Shown piece after piece: positions 8,475 to 17,112 of a DNA stretch of 64,000 nt (position 1 is its first letter; the number at the start of each line of letters is the position of its first letter). The stretch is from assembly GCF_020103695.1 (NCBI RefSeq), contig NZ_JAHXBF010000006.1, positions 62,001-126,000 on the forward strand, read 5' to 3'. This stretch comes from Hyalangium versicolor. Its GTDB lineage: Bacteria; Myxococcota; Myxococcia; Myxococcales; Myxococcaceae. The notes under the pieces are model-generated. The model was not told the DNA's origin. It ran no database searches and saw only the letters and a program-made list of their open reading frames with translations. The position numbers and the translations under genes are program-made.

Positions 8475-9511
8475 GGCTCCTCCTTCCTCCTGCGGGGGCG
8501 CTTCGACTCGATGCGCTTCACCTCAGCCTCGAAGTCGCTCTCGAACTCGCGGTCCTGCCGCACGCGGAACTTGTCGTACTGCTCCTCGGCGAGGCGTTTG
8601 GCCACCTCCGCGGAGACCTTGCCGGCGTTCGCGAGCACCTCGTACTCGTTGAACTGCAGGAACGCGTCGAGCTTCGCGACCCAGTCCGCCATCCTCATCG
8701 GGATCTGCCGCGCGGCTTGGTTCTCGGCGTAGTCGAGATACATCGACACGATGCGCTCGAGCTCCTTGATCTCGCGCTCGATCAGGTAGTTCTTGGCGAC
8801 GCTGACATCGCTCTTGAGGATCTTCCCCTTGGGCGCGTTCTTCCAGGTGGTGAGCCCCATCAAGGGTTTCTCGGCGTCGGCGCGCTCGGCGATCAACTCC
8901 GCGGCGGTCTTGCCGGTGACCGCCCAGTGCAGCTTGTTCTGCACGGTTTTGAAGAACGTCTGTGTCGTCTCCGCGTGCTTGTCGTAGTCGATACTGCACT
9001 GCTCGTAGATGTCGGTGATCTTCAGGTAGAACCGCCGCTCGCTGGCGCGGATCTCACGGACCCGCTCGAGCAGCTCGTCGAAGTAGTCCTTGCCGAAGCG
9101 CTTGTTCAGCTTGAGCCGCTCGTCGTCGAGGACGAAGCCCTTGACGATGAAGTCGCGAAGGGTCTGGGTCGCCCAGATGCGGAACTGGGTAGCCTGCGCG
9201 CTGTTGACTCGGTAGCCGACCGAGATGATCGCGTCGAGGTTGTAGAACTCGATCTCGCGCCTAACCTCGCGATTTCCTTCGCGTTGAACTCTCCAAATTC
9301 TTCGGAGAGTTGCCTCCGGGGTCAGCTCCCCCGAGGCGTAGACTTCCTTCAGGTGGTAGCTGACGGTGCGGATGTCGACGCCGAACAGCTCGGCCATGCG
9401 TCGCTGGTCGAGCCAGAAGGTATCGGACTCGTAGAGCACCTCGACGCGCACGGCGTCATCGGCGGTGCGGTAGAGGATCAGCTCTCCTTCTTGCGGGGTC
9501 TGGTCCGTCAC
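8471..9511 (-). CDS. rhuM: RhuM family protein
   Basis: A 346-residue protein of the RhuM (Fic/DOC-associated N-terminal) family. Recognisable blocks are FWLDQRRMAELFGVDIRTVS (a helix-turn-helix-like region), REIEFYNLDAIISVGYRVNS, FRIWATQTLRDFIVKGF, RFYLKITDIYEQCSIDYD, and FFKTVQNKLHWAVTGKTAAE. Start GTG 9511 has GGAGG at -8. The family was named for a Salmonella pathogenicity-island gene and is often found inside type I restriction loci; its biochemical role is not established. Here it sits between an excisionase-like gene and the hsdR remnant, which supports a decayed restriction locus. It appears full length. Confidence 0.88.
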   Translation of the reverse strand: MTDQTPQEGELILYRTADDAVRVEVLYESDTFWLDQRRMAELFGVDIRTVSYHLKEVYASGELTPEATLRRIWRVQREGNREVRREIEFYNLDAIISVGYRVNSAQATQFRIWATQTLRDFIVKGFVLDDERLKLNKRFGKDYFDELLERVREIRASERRFYLKITDIYEQCSIDYDKHAETTQTFFKTVQNKLHWAVTGKTAAELIAERADAEKPLMGLTTWKNAPKGKILKSDVSVAKNYLIEREIKELERIVSMYLDYAENQAARQIPMRMADWVAKLDAFLQFNEYEVLANAGKVSAEVAKRLAEEQYDKFRVRQDREFESDFEAEVKRIESKRPRRRKEEP

Positions 9512-9550
9512 AGTTGCCCTCCGGGTCGCGCTTGGAGGTTCCCGTTAGCG

Positions 9551-9736
9551 TCAAAGCTGTTCGAGCAGGTGCCCACGAACGCCGTGCGCAGTCGTGACCG
9601 CATGTTTCCGTCGGTCGCGAAGACGGTCCACCATGAAGGCAGGGAACTCGCCCTTCTGGGCCATCGTGTAGACGGTTTTCTCCGCGACCTTCAGCAACTG
9701 GGCGACCTCGGGCAGTGTGAGAATCTCGTCCGGCAT
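9551..9736 (-). CDS. Excisionase/MerR-type helix-turn-helix protein, altered C-terminus
   Basis: This 61-residue gene begins at ATG 9736. MPDEILTLPEVAQLLKVAEK followed by TVYTMAQKGEFPAF is the usual winged-HTH of excisionase-family DNA-binding proteins. Homologues normally continue with a conserved wing (KVGGQWRFR-like, then a DIDRWI-like helix). Here the sequence continues VDRLRDRRKHAVTTAHGVRG and stops, so the second half is replaced or frameshifted. It lies 39 bp upstream of rhuM on the same strand. It may be a regulator or a decayed remnant of a mobile element. Confidence 0.6.
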   Translation of the reverse strand: MPDEILTLPEVAQLLKVAEKTVYTMAQKGEFPAFMVDRLRDRRKHAVTTAHGVRGHLLEQL

Positions 9737-9881
9737 TTGGACCAGGCTCCACCTGGGCAGCGATTGGTAGACATTGCCAGCCGCCGTCAGGGTACACCAG
9801 GGATTGCGGGGGCTCAACGTTCTCGGGGCGTCGTGCTTCTCGGGTCCACCTCACGAGTCTTCCGGACGAGGTTGCAGGCAC

Positions 9882-10766
9882 ATGAAAGGTGACGGCGCTT
9901 CGGATCGTTCACTGCGAGAGCGGGCGGGCCTGAAGGGCGGTGAGGAGCTGGAGACCTTGCTGTCCCAGGCACTGGAGGCGGGCCGGGCGGCATGGCCGGG
10001 GATCTCGCTGGAGGCCGATGCATTCCTGCGTCACATCGCTCGGCACGTGCCCAACGGTGGCTCGCCCGAGGAACACCTCCGGGAACTCCGTGCGGCGGAG
10101 CTCTACCTGGCCTGTGCCTGCGCGGCGCAGGTGCCCGCGGCGCTCACCGCCTTCCAGGAGCGCTTCAGCATCGAGGTCGATCAAGCCCTGCGCAAGCGCA
10201 AGGACACTCCGCTGCAACCCGATGAGCTGCGGCAGGTGCTCTGGGAGAAGCTCTTCGTGGGCCGGCCCGGGGCGCAGCCGAAGATCGCGGATTACTCGGG
10301 GCGCGGGCCGTTGGGAGCGTGGGTGCGCGTGGCGGCGGTGAGAACCTCGCTCAACCTGCGCGAGCAGGGCGCGCGTGAGGTTCTCGTCGAGGTGGAGCGG
10401 CCGGTGTTCTCGAACATCCCGACGCCGGATCCCGAGCTGGCCTTCCTCAAGTCTCGCTACCGGGCCGAGTTCAAGGAGGCGCTGGAGACGGCGATGGCCG
10501 AGCTGCCGAGCGATCAGCGCAACGTGCTGCGGCTGCACTTCCTGGATGGGCTGAGCATCGATCGAATCGGCGCGGTGTACGGGGTGCACCGCGCCACGGC
10601 GGCGCGCTGGGTGCAGAAGGGCCGCGAGGCGCTGCTCGAGGGCACGTGCCGGCTGCTCTCCGAGCGCCTCCAGGTGACGCCACCGGAGCTGGAGAGCATC
10701 CTCGACATGGTGCGCAGCCAGCTGGACGTGAGCCTCGGAGGGCTCATGCGGGAGTCGAAGCCGTAG
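9882..10766 (+). CDS. RNA polymerase sigma-70 family factor, myxobacterial type
   Basis: A 294-residue sigma factor. The start is ATG 9882 (MKGDGASDRSLRERAGL). The central region PLGAWVRVAAVRTSLNLREQ looks like the sigma region 2 core and linker. The C-terminal part AELPSDQRNVLRLHFLDGLS then IDRIGAVYGVHRATAARWVQ is region 4 with its HTH that contacts the -35 element. Size and layout match the Myxococcales-restricted group that I recall as TIGR03001. No anti-sigma gene is adjacent, since both flanking genes are oriented differently or unrelated. It ends 8 bp from the stop of a convergent P450. Confidence 0.82.
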   Translation: MKGDGASDRSLRERAGLKGGEELETLLSQALEAGRAAWPGISLEADAFLRHIARHVPNGGSPEEHLRELRAAELYLACACAAQVPAALTAFQERFSIEVDQALRKRKDTPLQPDELRQVLWEKLFVGRPGAQPKIADYSGRGPLGAWVRVAAVRTSLNLREQGAREVLVEVERPVFSNIPTPDPELAFLKSRYRAEFKEALETAMAELPSDQRNVLRLHFLDGLSIDRIGAVYGVHRATAARWVQKGREALLEGTCRLLSERLQVTPPELESILDMVRSQLDVSLGGLMRESKP

Positions 10767-10774
10767 GCGGGGCT

Positions 10775-12013
10775 TCAGGACTGCCACGCCACCATGAGCC
10801 GCTGAGGCCCACGGTTGAGCAGGTTGGGCAGGTACACGGGAGGCTCGCCGGGCACCAGGCGCAGGGTTGGCAGGCGCCGGGTGAGCGTCTCCAGCGCGAT
10901 GCGAGCCTGGAGCCTCGCCAGCGGAGCCCCCACGCAGAAGTGCGTCCCATGGCCGAAGCCGAGGTGCTTGGCCGCGCTCTCGCGGGCGATGTCGAAGCGG
11001 TCGGCGCGTTCGAAGACGTCCTCGTCCCGGTTGGCCGAGTTGAAGAGCAGCAGCAGGCGCGAGCCCTTGGGCACCGCGGTGCCGGACAGCGTCACGTCCT
11101 CCTGGACCGAGCGCATCATCGCCGAGGCCGGCGCGTCGTAGCGCAGCACCTCTTCGATGGCCTGGGGCACGCGGGAGGGATCCTCGCACAGGGCCCGCCA
11201 GGACTCGGGGTAGCTCAGCAGGTGGAACACCGCCAGACCCATCAGGTTCGTGGTGGTCTCCTGGGCCGCGAACACGAGCACGCTGGCCAGGTTCACCATC
11301 TCCCGGGTGTCCAGGGGCTTCTCGCCCTCGATGCGGGCCTCGATCAGCGTCGTGAGGATGTCGTCCGGACGCGGGTGGAGCCGGCGGTCCTCCACGAGGT
11401 TCCTCAGGTAACGCCAGTAGGAGGCGATGCGCTGGGCCCGCTCAAGCTGCTGCTCGTGTGTCTGGCCGCTGTTGAAGAGGAGCACGGGCTCCTCGCACCA
11501 CTTCTTGATGCGATCCATGTCCTCCTTGGGAATCCCCAGCAGCTCGGTGGCCACCCGCATGGGCAGCGGATAGGTCAGCCGCGCGACGATGTCCGTGGGC
11601 CCCGTCTGGCGTTCGAGGACGTCGAGGTACTCATCAGCGATCTGCTGGATGCGGGGCGCCAGGGCCGCCATGCGAGGAGCGGAGAAAGCCTTTCCCACGA
11701 AACCGCGGACGCGCGTGTGGGCGGGGGGATCGTCTCCCAGCAGGGGATAGTCCTGGGTGAAGCCCGCCTCCTCCAGGACGCCGTTCACGTCGGCTGGGAG
11801 CTGCATGGGAGAGCGAAGGATGTCCTGGGAGCTGAAGCGCCGAGGGTCTCTCAGAATGGACAGGACGTCCTGGTACCGGGTGATGAGCCAGAGGTGGAAC
11901 GCCGGGGCCAGGACCACGGGCGCCTCGCGCCGCAGCCGAGCCAGGAAGGGATGCGGATCATCCAACTGAGGCCGCTCGAGCGGCCGAAAGTCCAGCCCCA
12001 GGGTGTCTGCCAT
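10775..12013 (-). CDS. Cytochrome P450
   Basis: Second P450 of the window, 412 residues, start ATG 12013 (MADTLGLDFRPLERPQ). The heme loop is FGHGTHFCVGAPLARLQARI, the K-helix ExxR is EEVLRYDAP, and the I-helix reads FAAQETTT, with Ala where Gly is usual before the acid-Thr pair. The region GDDPPAHTRVRGFVGKAFS is the standard C-helix block. It is divergent from a histidine kinase gene with a 105-bp region that carries inverted repeats. It differs clearly from the P450 at 5826, so the two are not recent duplicates. Confidence 0.93.
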   Translation of the reverse strand: MADTLGLDFRPLERPQLDDPHPFLARLRREAPVVLAPAFHLWLITRYQDVLSILRDPRRFSSQDILRSPMQLPADVNGVLEEAGFTQDYPLLGDDPPAHTRVRGFVGKAFSAPRMAALAPRIQQIADEYLDVLERQTGPTDIVARLTYPLPMRVATELLGIPKEDMDRIKKWCEEPVLLFNSGQTHEQQLERAQRIASYWRYLRNLVEDRRLHPRPDDILTTLIEARIEGEKPLDTREMVNLASVLVFAAQETTTNLMGLAVFHLLSYPESWRALCEDPSRVPQAIEEVLRYDAPASAMMRSVQEDVTLSGTAVPKGSRLLLLFNSANRDEDVFERADRFDIARESAAKHLGFGHGTHFCVGAPLARLQARIALETLTRRLPTLRLVPGEPPVYLPNLLNRGPQRLMVAWQS

Positions 12014-12021
12014 TTCGAGGA

Positions 12022-12058
12022 ATCCTGCAAGGATGCAAGGTCATCCGTCAAACGGATG
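12022..12058. promoter_or_regulatory. Inverted repeats in a divergent promoter region
   Basis: Between the P450 start (12013) and the kinase start (12119) lie ATCCT-GCA-AGGAT (12022-12034), a direct repeat of TGCAAGG (12026-12032 and 12034-12040) and a perfect 7-bp inverted repeat CATCCGT-CAA-ACGGATG (12042-12058). The close packing suggests a regulator binding region. The protein that would bind is not identifiable. Confidence 0.4.
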
Positions 12059-12118
12059 CTAGACTTGCCTCGTCGGGAGCATTGGGGGGTGACACAGGCC
12101 AACCTTTCATGAGGACCC

Positions 12119-13483
12119 ATGAGTTCCCTCTCGACACCATCGCCCCCCGAGGCAGGTTCATCCCCGGGCGCGAAGAGCCAGACGCCGGAGCTACCCGACG
12201 CCGATCCAGAGCAGGTCCACCGTGGCATCCAGGCCATCGCGGGGTTGGGACCGCTCGCGGTCAACATCTCGATCTTTGTCTGGTTCTGGGGGCAGTGGAC
12301 GAAAGTCCTCGCGGTGTTGGCGGTGGCGGTGGTGCTCACCGCGGCGAATGTGTGGCTCCTGGAGCGGCTGGCGAAGCGAGTCTCCCGCGAGGTGGTGGAA
12401 ACGGTCCGGATGCTGCTGAACGTGGCGGGCTGCACGGTGAGTGGCCACTTCACGCGATGGTCCCCCTTGGTATGGGTCTTCATCGCCTACAACCTGCTTT
12501 GGTTCCACGGGTTGGATCGCTGGGTGCGCCCGCGCGTGGCGGTGTACCTGGTGTTGATCAACGCGTTGGCGCTGTGGGATGGCTCGGCGCCGGTCCTCGC
12601 GCTGGCGTTCAGCCTGCTGGGCTTCTTCGGGTATCTGCTCACGGAGCGGCGGGACTCGCTGTTGCGTGGGGCGCTGAAGAAGGTGCTGGAGCAGCGGGCC
12701 CGCCTGGAGAAGGCCCAAGAGGAGATGCGCCGCATGCACTCGCGGGCCATCGAGCAGGAGAAGCTCTCGAGCCTGGGGATGATGGCGGCGGGAGTGGCGC
12801 ACGAGATCAACAACCCGATGAGCTTCGTGGCGAGCAACGCCCATCAACTGCTGAAGGATCTCCAGCAGGAGCCCACGCTGCCGGAGTCGCTGAAGGAGCA
12901 TCGGGACGAGGTGTTGCCGGCGACGCTGGAGGGCATCAAGCGGGTGAACGCCATCGTGGCGGACCTGAGGCGCTTCGCGCGGGGAGATCCGGAGGCGTTC
13001 GTCGAATATGACTTGAACGCGGAGGTGCGGATGGCGCTGCGCATCGCGCACAGCCAATTGCGCCACTGCCAGGTGGAGAGCGAGCTGGGAGAGGTGGGGC
13101 CGGTGGTGGGCCGTTCTCGGCAGATAGGGCAGGTGCTGGTGAACCTGTTGGTGAATGCCGGGCAGGCCACCGCGGAGCGCGGGGTGGTTCGCATCTCCAC
13201 GAAGCAGCAGGGGGAGTGGGTGCGCATCGAGATCCGCGATACGGGGACGGGGATGTCGCCGGAGACGCTGCGCAATCTCTTCCAGCCTTTCTTCACGACG
13301 AAACCGCCGGGCACGGGCATGGGGCTGGGGCTGGCGGTGGTGCACGGCATCGTCACCTCGCATGGGGGCCGCATCGCGGTGGAGAGCCAGGTGGGGAAGG
13401 GGACGTGCTTCCTGCTCTCGCTGCCGCGCATGCCGCCGGAGCAGCCGTATGCGGCGTCCGCAGTCGAGGTTCACCATTCCTGA
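12119..13483 (+). CDS. Membrane sensor histidine kinase
   Basis: A 454-residue kinase. About five or six hydrophobic segments (for example LAVLAVAVVLTAANVWLL and LALAFSLLGFFGYLL) fill residues 40-175, with no extended periplasmic loop, so it probably senses something in or at the membrane. A short coiled coil precedes the H box MAAGVAHEINNPMSF. The N box is VLVNLLVNAGQAT, G1 is RDTGTGMSPE, the F box is FQPFFTTKP and G2 is GTGMGLGLAVV. No receiver domain or cognate regulator is adjacent. It starts at ATG 12119 behind GAGG. Confidence 0.92.
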   Translation: MSSLSTPSPPEAGSSPGAKSQTPELPDADPEQVHRGIQAIAGLGPLAVNISIFVWFWGQWTKVLAVLAVAVVLTAANVWLLERLAKRVSREVVETVRMLLNVAGCTVSGHFTRWSPLVWVFIAYNLLWFHGLDRWVRPRVAVYLVLINALALWDGSAPVLALAFSLLGFFGYLLTERRDSLLRGALKKVLEQRARLEKAQEEMRRMHSRAIEQEKLSSLGMMAAGVAHEINNPMSFVASNAHQLLKDLQQEPTLPESLKEHRDEVLPATLEGIKRVNAIVADLRRFARGDPEAFVEYDLNAEVRMALRIAHSQLRHCQVESELGEVGPVVGRSRQIGQVLVNLLVNAGQATAERGVVRISTKQQGEWVRIEIRDTGTGMSPETLRNLFQPFFTTKPPGTGMGLGLAVVHGIVTSHGGRIAVESQVGKGTCFLLSLPRMPPEQPYAASAVEVHHS

Positions 13484-13532
13484 GTGGGCGCGGGGTGTCC
13501 TGACAGGAGGGGAGTGTGCAGGGCACTCGACG

Positions 13533-13554
13533 ATCCGGTGGGGGTGTACCGGAT
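13533..13554. promoter_or_regulatory. Short inverted repeat between kinase and AgmX-like gene
   Basis: ATCCGGT (13533-13539) and ACCGGAT (13548-13554) form a 7-bp inverted repeat with an 8-nt spacer in the 183-bp gap. It could be an operator or a weak terminator; no T run follows. Confidence 0.25.
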
Positions 13555-13666
13555 AGCGGAAGGAGTTCTTGCTCACCGCTGAACATGACGGTGGCGCACC
13601 CGCCCCGTGTTCTTACTTTCTCACGGCTTATCAGGGGTCGGGGCAAGTACGGGTCGGGGGTGGGGC

Positions 13667-15199
13667 GTGGTCGAGAATCAGACGGAGTTCGGCGCTGGGG
13701 TCTTCGGTCGCGGTACGGAGTGGAAGGCCCGGCCGGCTGGCAGCGTCCAGGAGGCTGTGCAAGAGGCGCTCGATACAGAGCTGGATGCCTATCTGGATCG
13801 CGAGCTGTTCGTGCAGCCCGGCCCGGAGGGAGAGCCGACGCCCGAGGAAGTGAAGTCCGGGGAGCGTCTGCGGAGCGTGCTCGCGTTGGCGGCCGAGGAG
13901 GAGCAGTGGCTGCGCACGATGCCTCCTCCGCGAGCGCCTGCCGAGGACCCGGAGGAGTTCGAAGAGGAGGAGTGTCCCGTTCCGGAGCATTTGAAGCCGG
14001 TCTTGGAGGAGGAGCCTGTTCCGCCGCCGTTGCCGGTGGCTGTGGAGGCCCCATGGATTCCACCTCCTGCACCGTTGCCTGGGTTGGCCGTGGTACCTCA
14101 GCTGGCGCAGCCGGGTTGGAATGTTCCTGGCTTTGTCGTTCCACCGGCACCGGATCGCACGCCGTGGATCGCGATCGGCGCTCTGATCGGAGTGAGCACC
14201 GCGAGTTTGCTCGTGGCGGGAGTGCTCTGGATGGAGCGGGACAGCCTGCCCGATCGGGAACAGGTGATGGCTGCGTACGTGCCTGCGGGCACCGTTACTG
14301 CGGTACAGCCCGCTCTCATGACGCCGGCTCCCGAGCCTGTCCTCACTGTGAAGGACTCGCCGCTCCCGCCGAAGCCGGAGCCGGTCGTCGAGGCTGTGAA
14401 GACCGTGGTGAACTCGGAGTCCGCTCCCACTCAGGGAGCTATTGCCCAGGCTGCGGCGAGCGCCGCGCCGGTGAGCTCACCGGCGCCTGGGGCCATTGCC
14501 CAGGCTGCGCAGGAGTCCTTGCGACCCGCAGAGGAGACGGGGACTCAGGTGGCATCGGCCGCAAGGGGCGGAGAGGTGCTGAAGACGAGCACCCAGGCGG
14601 AGACCGTCAAGCCGCGTGAGCCGGCCAAGGTCCGGCGAGCCGCAGCCGTGCAGGAGCGGCGCGACGTCGAGGATCCGACTCTGGAGGAGACGGAGGAAGA
14701 GACTCCGTCCATCCAGCCCGTCGTGGCGAGCGCGGCACCTGCCGAGAAGCCTGCTCCGGAGCCGGTAGCTTCGGCGGAGCCAGGGGAATACGAAGAGTTC
14801 GACAAGGACTTTGCTCGGGAGCTGGGTTTCACGAAGGACGCGGTTCGGAAGGTGCCGGAGTCGAAGGGAGTGAAGTCGGTGTGGATCCCGCCGGAGCCAG
14901 CCCAGAACCTCCGGGAGAGCCTCACGCCGGAGGACATCCAGAGAGTGGTGGTCACGAACCAGCCCGCGATCACCTCATGCATCCAGCGGAACAAGGAGGC
15001 CATCCCGGGCTTGAACGGGGGCCGGTTCATGATGCGGTGGTTCATCTACCCGAGCGGCTCGACGTACGGTGTCGCGATGGAGACGCAGTCCCTGCGCGGC
15101 ACGGCACTGGCGACGTGCATCGAGGGACTGGTGAAGGACTGGAAGTTCCCACAGCACCGGGCCCAGATGGGGCCCATCCGCTTCCCGTTCGTCTTCTGA
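13667..15199 (+). CDS. AgmX/PglI C-terminal domain protein (TonB-like, single membrane span)
   Basis: The protein has about 510 residues from GTG 13667 (MVENQTEFGAG); an upstream in-frame GTG at 13607 is possible. The N-terminal 160 residues are acidic and Pro-rich and probably cytoplasmic. One membrane span (IAIGALIGVSTASLLVAGVL) follows, then a long Pro/Ala/Glu periplasmic stretch. The C-terminal 100 residues (NQPAITSCIQRNKEAIPGL, SGSTYGVAMETQSLRGTA, CIEGLVKDWKFP) match the AgmX/PglI C-terminal module, which resembles TonB and occurs in myxobacterial motility proteins. The two cysteines in that module fit the family pattern. A role in energising or linking an envelope complex is inferred. 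Confidence 0.8.
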   Translation: MVENQTEFGAGVFGRGTEWKARPAGSVQEAVQEALDTELDAYLDRELFVQPGPEGEPTPEEVKSGERLRSVLALAAEEEQWLRTMPPPRAPAEDPEEFEEEECPVPEHLKPVLEEEPVPPPLPVAVEAPWIPPPAPLPGLAVVPQLAQPGWNVPGFVVPPAPDRTPWIAIGALIGVSTASLLVAGVLWMERDSLPDREQVMAAYVPAGTVTAVQPALMTPAPEPVLTVKDSPLPPKPEPVVEAVKTVVNSESAPTQGAIAQAAASAAPVSSPAPGAIAQAAQESLRPAEETGTQVASAARGGEVLKTSTQAETVKPREPAKVRRAAAVQERRDVEDPTLEETEEETPSIQPVVASAAPAEKPAPEPVASAEPGEYEEFDKDFARELGFTKDAVRKVPESKGVKSVWIPPEPAQNLRESLTPEDIQRVVVTNQPAITSCIQRNKEAIPGLNGGRFMMRWFIYPSGSTYGVAMETQSLRGTALATCIEGLVKDWKFPQHRAQMGPIRFPFVF

Positions 15200-15215
15200 G
15201 GTCAGGGGCTGCTAC

Positions 15216-16016
15216 CTACGACTTTCCGAGCTGCTCATCCCAGTCATAGAGCAGCTCAAGGAGATGAGCAGTGAAGGCTCCGGACACACGCTCGAAGGCC
15301 GCAGGCTCGAGCATGGAGAGACGGTGCCTCAAGAAGGCAGGGTCCGTCAGGCGCTCGCGGTGCTTCAGCCCTCGCGCATGCGCGAGAGCTCGCGGCATCT
15401 CCCGAAGGATGGCCTCTGTGCTGTCGTCCCGCGTCGCTTGTGCCATTCGCGTTGCGGACACCGCCAGGCGCTTCTCGATTGAAGCTTCGTCTAGCGGAGC
15501 CCAGGCCTCCATGGCCCAGTCGCAGGAGGCCATCATCAGCTCTTCGAGTGAGAGCTCGGCGTTCAAGGACTTGAAGCGGTAGCGCACGGAGTGCAGGGGC
15601 TCCCAGAAACGCAGCACTGCATGGAGGCGCGCTGCCATGCGCCCCGCACTCATCGGGGCTTCCTGGGAGACCGCGTAGTACAAAGCACCCCAAGCAGTTT
15701 CGCGACTGAACGTTTCGTAGAGATCGCTCACCTGTCGCGAGTTCTTCCAGTCCAGGGCTTCGCACAAAGCGTCGGTCACGCCTCCCAGCAGGTAGAGCCG
15801 CCATGCGGGATGCTCGCGTTGAAAGTCGGCGACTTCGTGGAGCACCAGCACTTCGGCGGGGACTGCCAGCACCTCACGGGCGGCGGGAAAGGAACCGTCC
15901 TTCTGGTATTGCTCGGCGCATCGACGCCCCTCGGTTCGCACCTTGCGCTGGACCGTGAGAAAGGGGCCATGAAGGAAGGACGGCAGTTGCAGCGAGGACG
16001 GCTGTCCGGTCTTCAT
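15216..16016 (-). CDS. Hypothetical cytoplasmic protein, 266 residues, partner of the upstream lipoprotein
   Basis: I do not recognise this protein. It is soluble and largely helical, with no signal peptide (MKTGQPSSLQLPSFLHGPF). It is rich in Trp and Glu/Arg (ASCDWAMEAWAPLDEASIEK). It begins 25 bp after the stop of a lipoprotein carrying a nuclease-like signature and is on the same strand, so the two are probably one transcription unit. A cytosolic partner next to a nuclease-like secreted protein would fit an immunity role, but that is only an inference from context. The stop lies 16 bp from that of the convergent AgmX-type gene. Confidence 0.7.
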   Translation of the reverse strand: MKTGQPSSLQLPSFLHGPFLTVQRKVRTEGRRCAEQYQKDGSFPAAREVLAVPAEVLVLHEVADFQREHPAWRLYLLGGVTDALCEALDWKNSRQVSDLYETFSRETAWGALYYAVSQEAPMSAGRMAARLHAVLRFWEPLHSVRYRFKSLNAELSLEELMMASCDWAMEAWAPLDEASIEKRLAVSATRMAQATRDDSTEAILREMPRALAHARGLKHRERLTDPAFLRHRLSMLEPAAFERVSGAFTAHLLELLYDWDEQLGKS

Positions 16017-16041
16017 GGGGCGTGTCCTATCAAACTCCGTG

Positions 16042-17106
16042 TCACATGCCCCTGGCTGCAGCGGGCACTTGTGCCGGAACTGGCGGAGCAGGTGGGGGTG
16101 CCCGAAACGGGACGACCTGACCGCCTCCCTCGGCAGGAGGCTGGGCCCCAGAGCCTGGGCTCAGCCGGCTCAGGATGGCTCCCGTGAGGACTACCTTGGT
16201 GCCCTCACCCAGGATGTCAATGACGACGCCCACCGCTCCGCTGAAGGTGGCGAGTTTCTCGCGCCGGTCGACCATGCCTTCCACGGCCTGTCCCACCCAT
16301 CCACCGTACTGGCGCATCTCCGCTTCGGTGAGGGCGATCCACTGTCCCGTATCAGAGGCCTCTGCCACTGACTCGAATCGCTGTTGGCTGCGGGTCCATC
16401 GGTACTGGACCACGCCGGGCTCTGTGGTCTGCCACTCCAAGCGCCAGATGTATTGGCCTCGAGCGAAGCGGATGAGTGTCTCTCCGCTGAAGTCCGTGCC
16501 AGCGGAGAAGCTTCTGCCCACCTGGCAGGCCCGGTTCAGTGCGGCCAGATAGAGCCGCACCTTTTCGTGACCTTCCTGAAGACCTCGTTCGTTCCAGGGT
16601 TTGATCTCGAAGACGCTTCGTCGGGTGACGTCGGTGATGTGGGGGCGCAGCTCCCGCTCTTGAGGGAGGAGAAGCGAGATGTCCGCGAAGTCCGTGCGCC
16701 GGAGGATGCCGACAAGATTCCAGGTGTTGTAGAAGACCTGATTGCGCGGGTGGTTCACGCTGTACATGTAGGCGATGAGCCGGTGCGCGGCGTGTCCGAG
16801 AAAGAACTCCCACGGAGCCTGCGAGTTCGGATTCCGGCCAGGGACGTTGTAGCCCTGAGGCTGGCCTGTCGATTCCCCTCCCGTTGTGGAGCCGTCGCTG
16901 GAGGCCAGCAGGATTCGCGGCTGCACCGGAACAATCCGGAGCCTGGAAGGATGCCGCGCCGAACTGGCTGGCGAGAGCGTTGGGGCGCCGGGAGAAGCGG
17001 GCGCATCGTTGGGAAGGGTGGCGCAGCCACTGAACAGGCTCCCCAGGAGCAGCACCACCCACGGAAGGGCGGACCGGCGCTCTCGCAAGGTCGTGAGCTC
17101 AACCAC
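16042..17106 (-). CDS. Lipoprotein with a PD-(D/E)XK-like signature
   Basis: A 354-residue protein that starts at GTG 17106. The signal peptide ends in the lipobox LLGSLFSGC (Cys about residue 28). A Ser/Pro-rich linker follows. In the middle, residues around HITDVTRRSVFEIKPWNERG then HEKVRLYLAALNRA give the spacing Asp...Glu-x-Lys plus a Tyr/Leu helix that I associate with restriction-endonuclease-fold domains in bacterial toxins. The region RWTRSQQRFESV follows; near the C-terminus is a hydrophobic stretch (GAVGVVIDILGEGTKVVLTG) and a Pro-rich tail. It follows pdxA by 6 bp and precedes a possible partner gene. The nuclease reading is tentative. Confidence 0.72.
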   Translation of the reverse strand: MVELTTLRERRSALPWVVLLLGSLFSGCATLPNDAPASPGAPTLSPASSARHPSRLRIVPVQPRILLASSDGSTTGGESTGQPQGYNVPGRNPNSQAPWEFFLGHAAHRLIAYMYSVNHPRNQVFYNTWNLVGILRRTDFADISLLLPQERELRPHITDVTRRSVFEIKPWNERGLQEGHEKVRLYLAALNRACQVGRSFSAGTDFSGETLIRFARGQYIWRLEWQTTEPGVVQYRWTRSQQRFESVAEASDTGQWIALTEAEMRQYGGWVGQAVEGMVDRREKLATFSGAVGVVIDILGEGTKVVLTGAILSRLSPGSGAQPPAEGGGQVVPFRAPPPAPPVPAQVPAAARGM

Positions 17107-17112
17107 GGGGGG

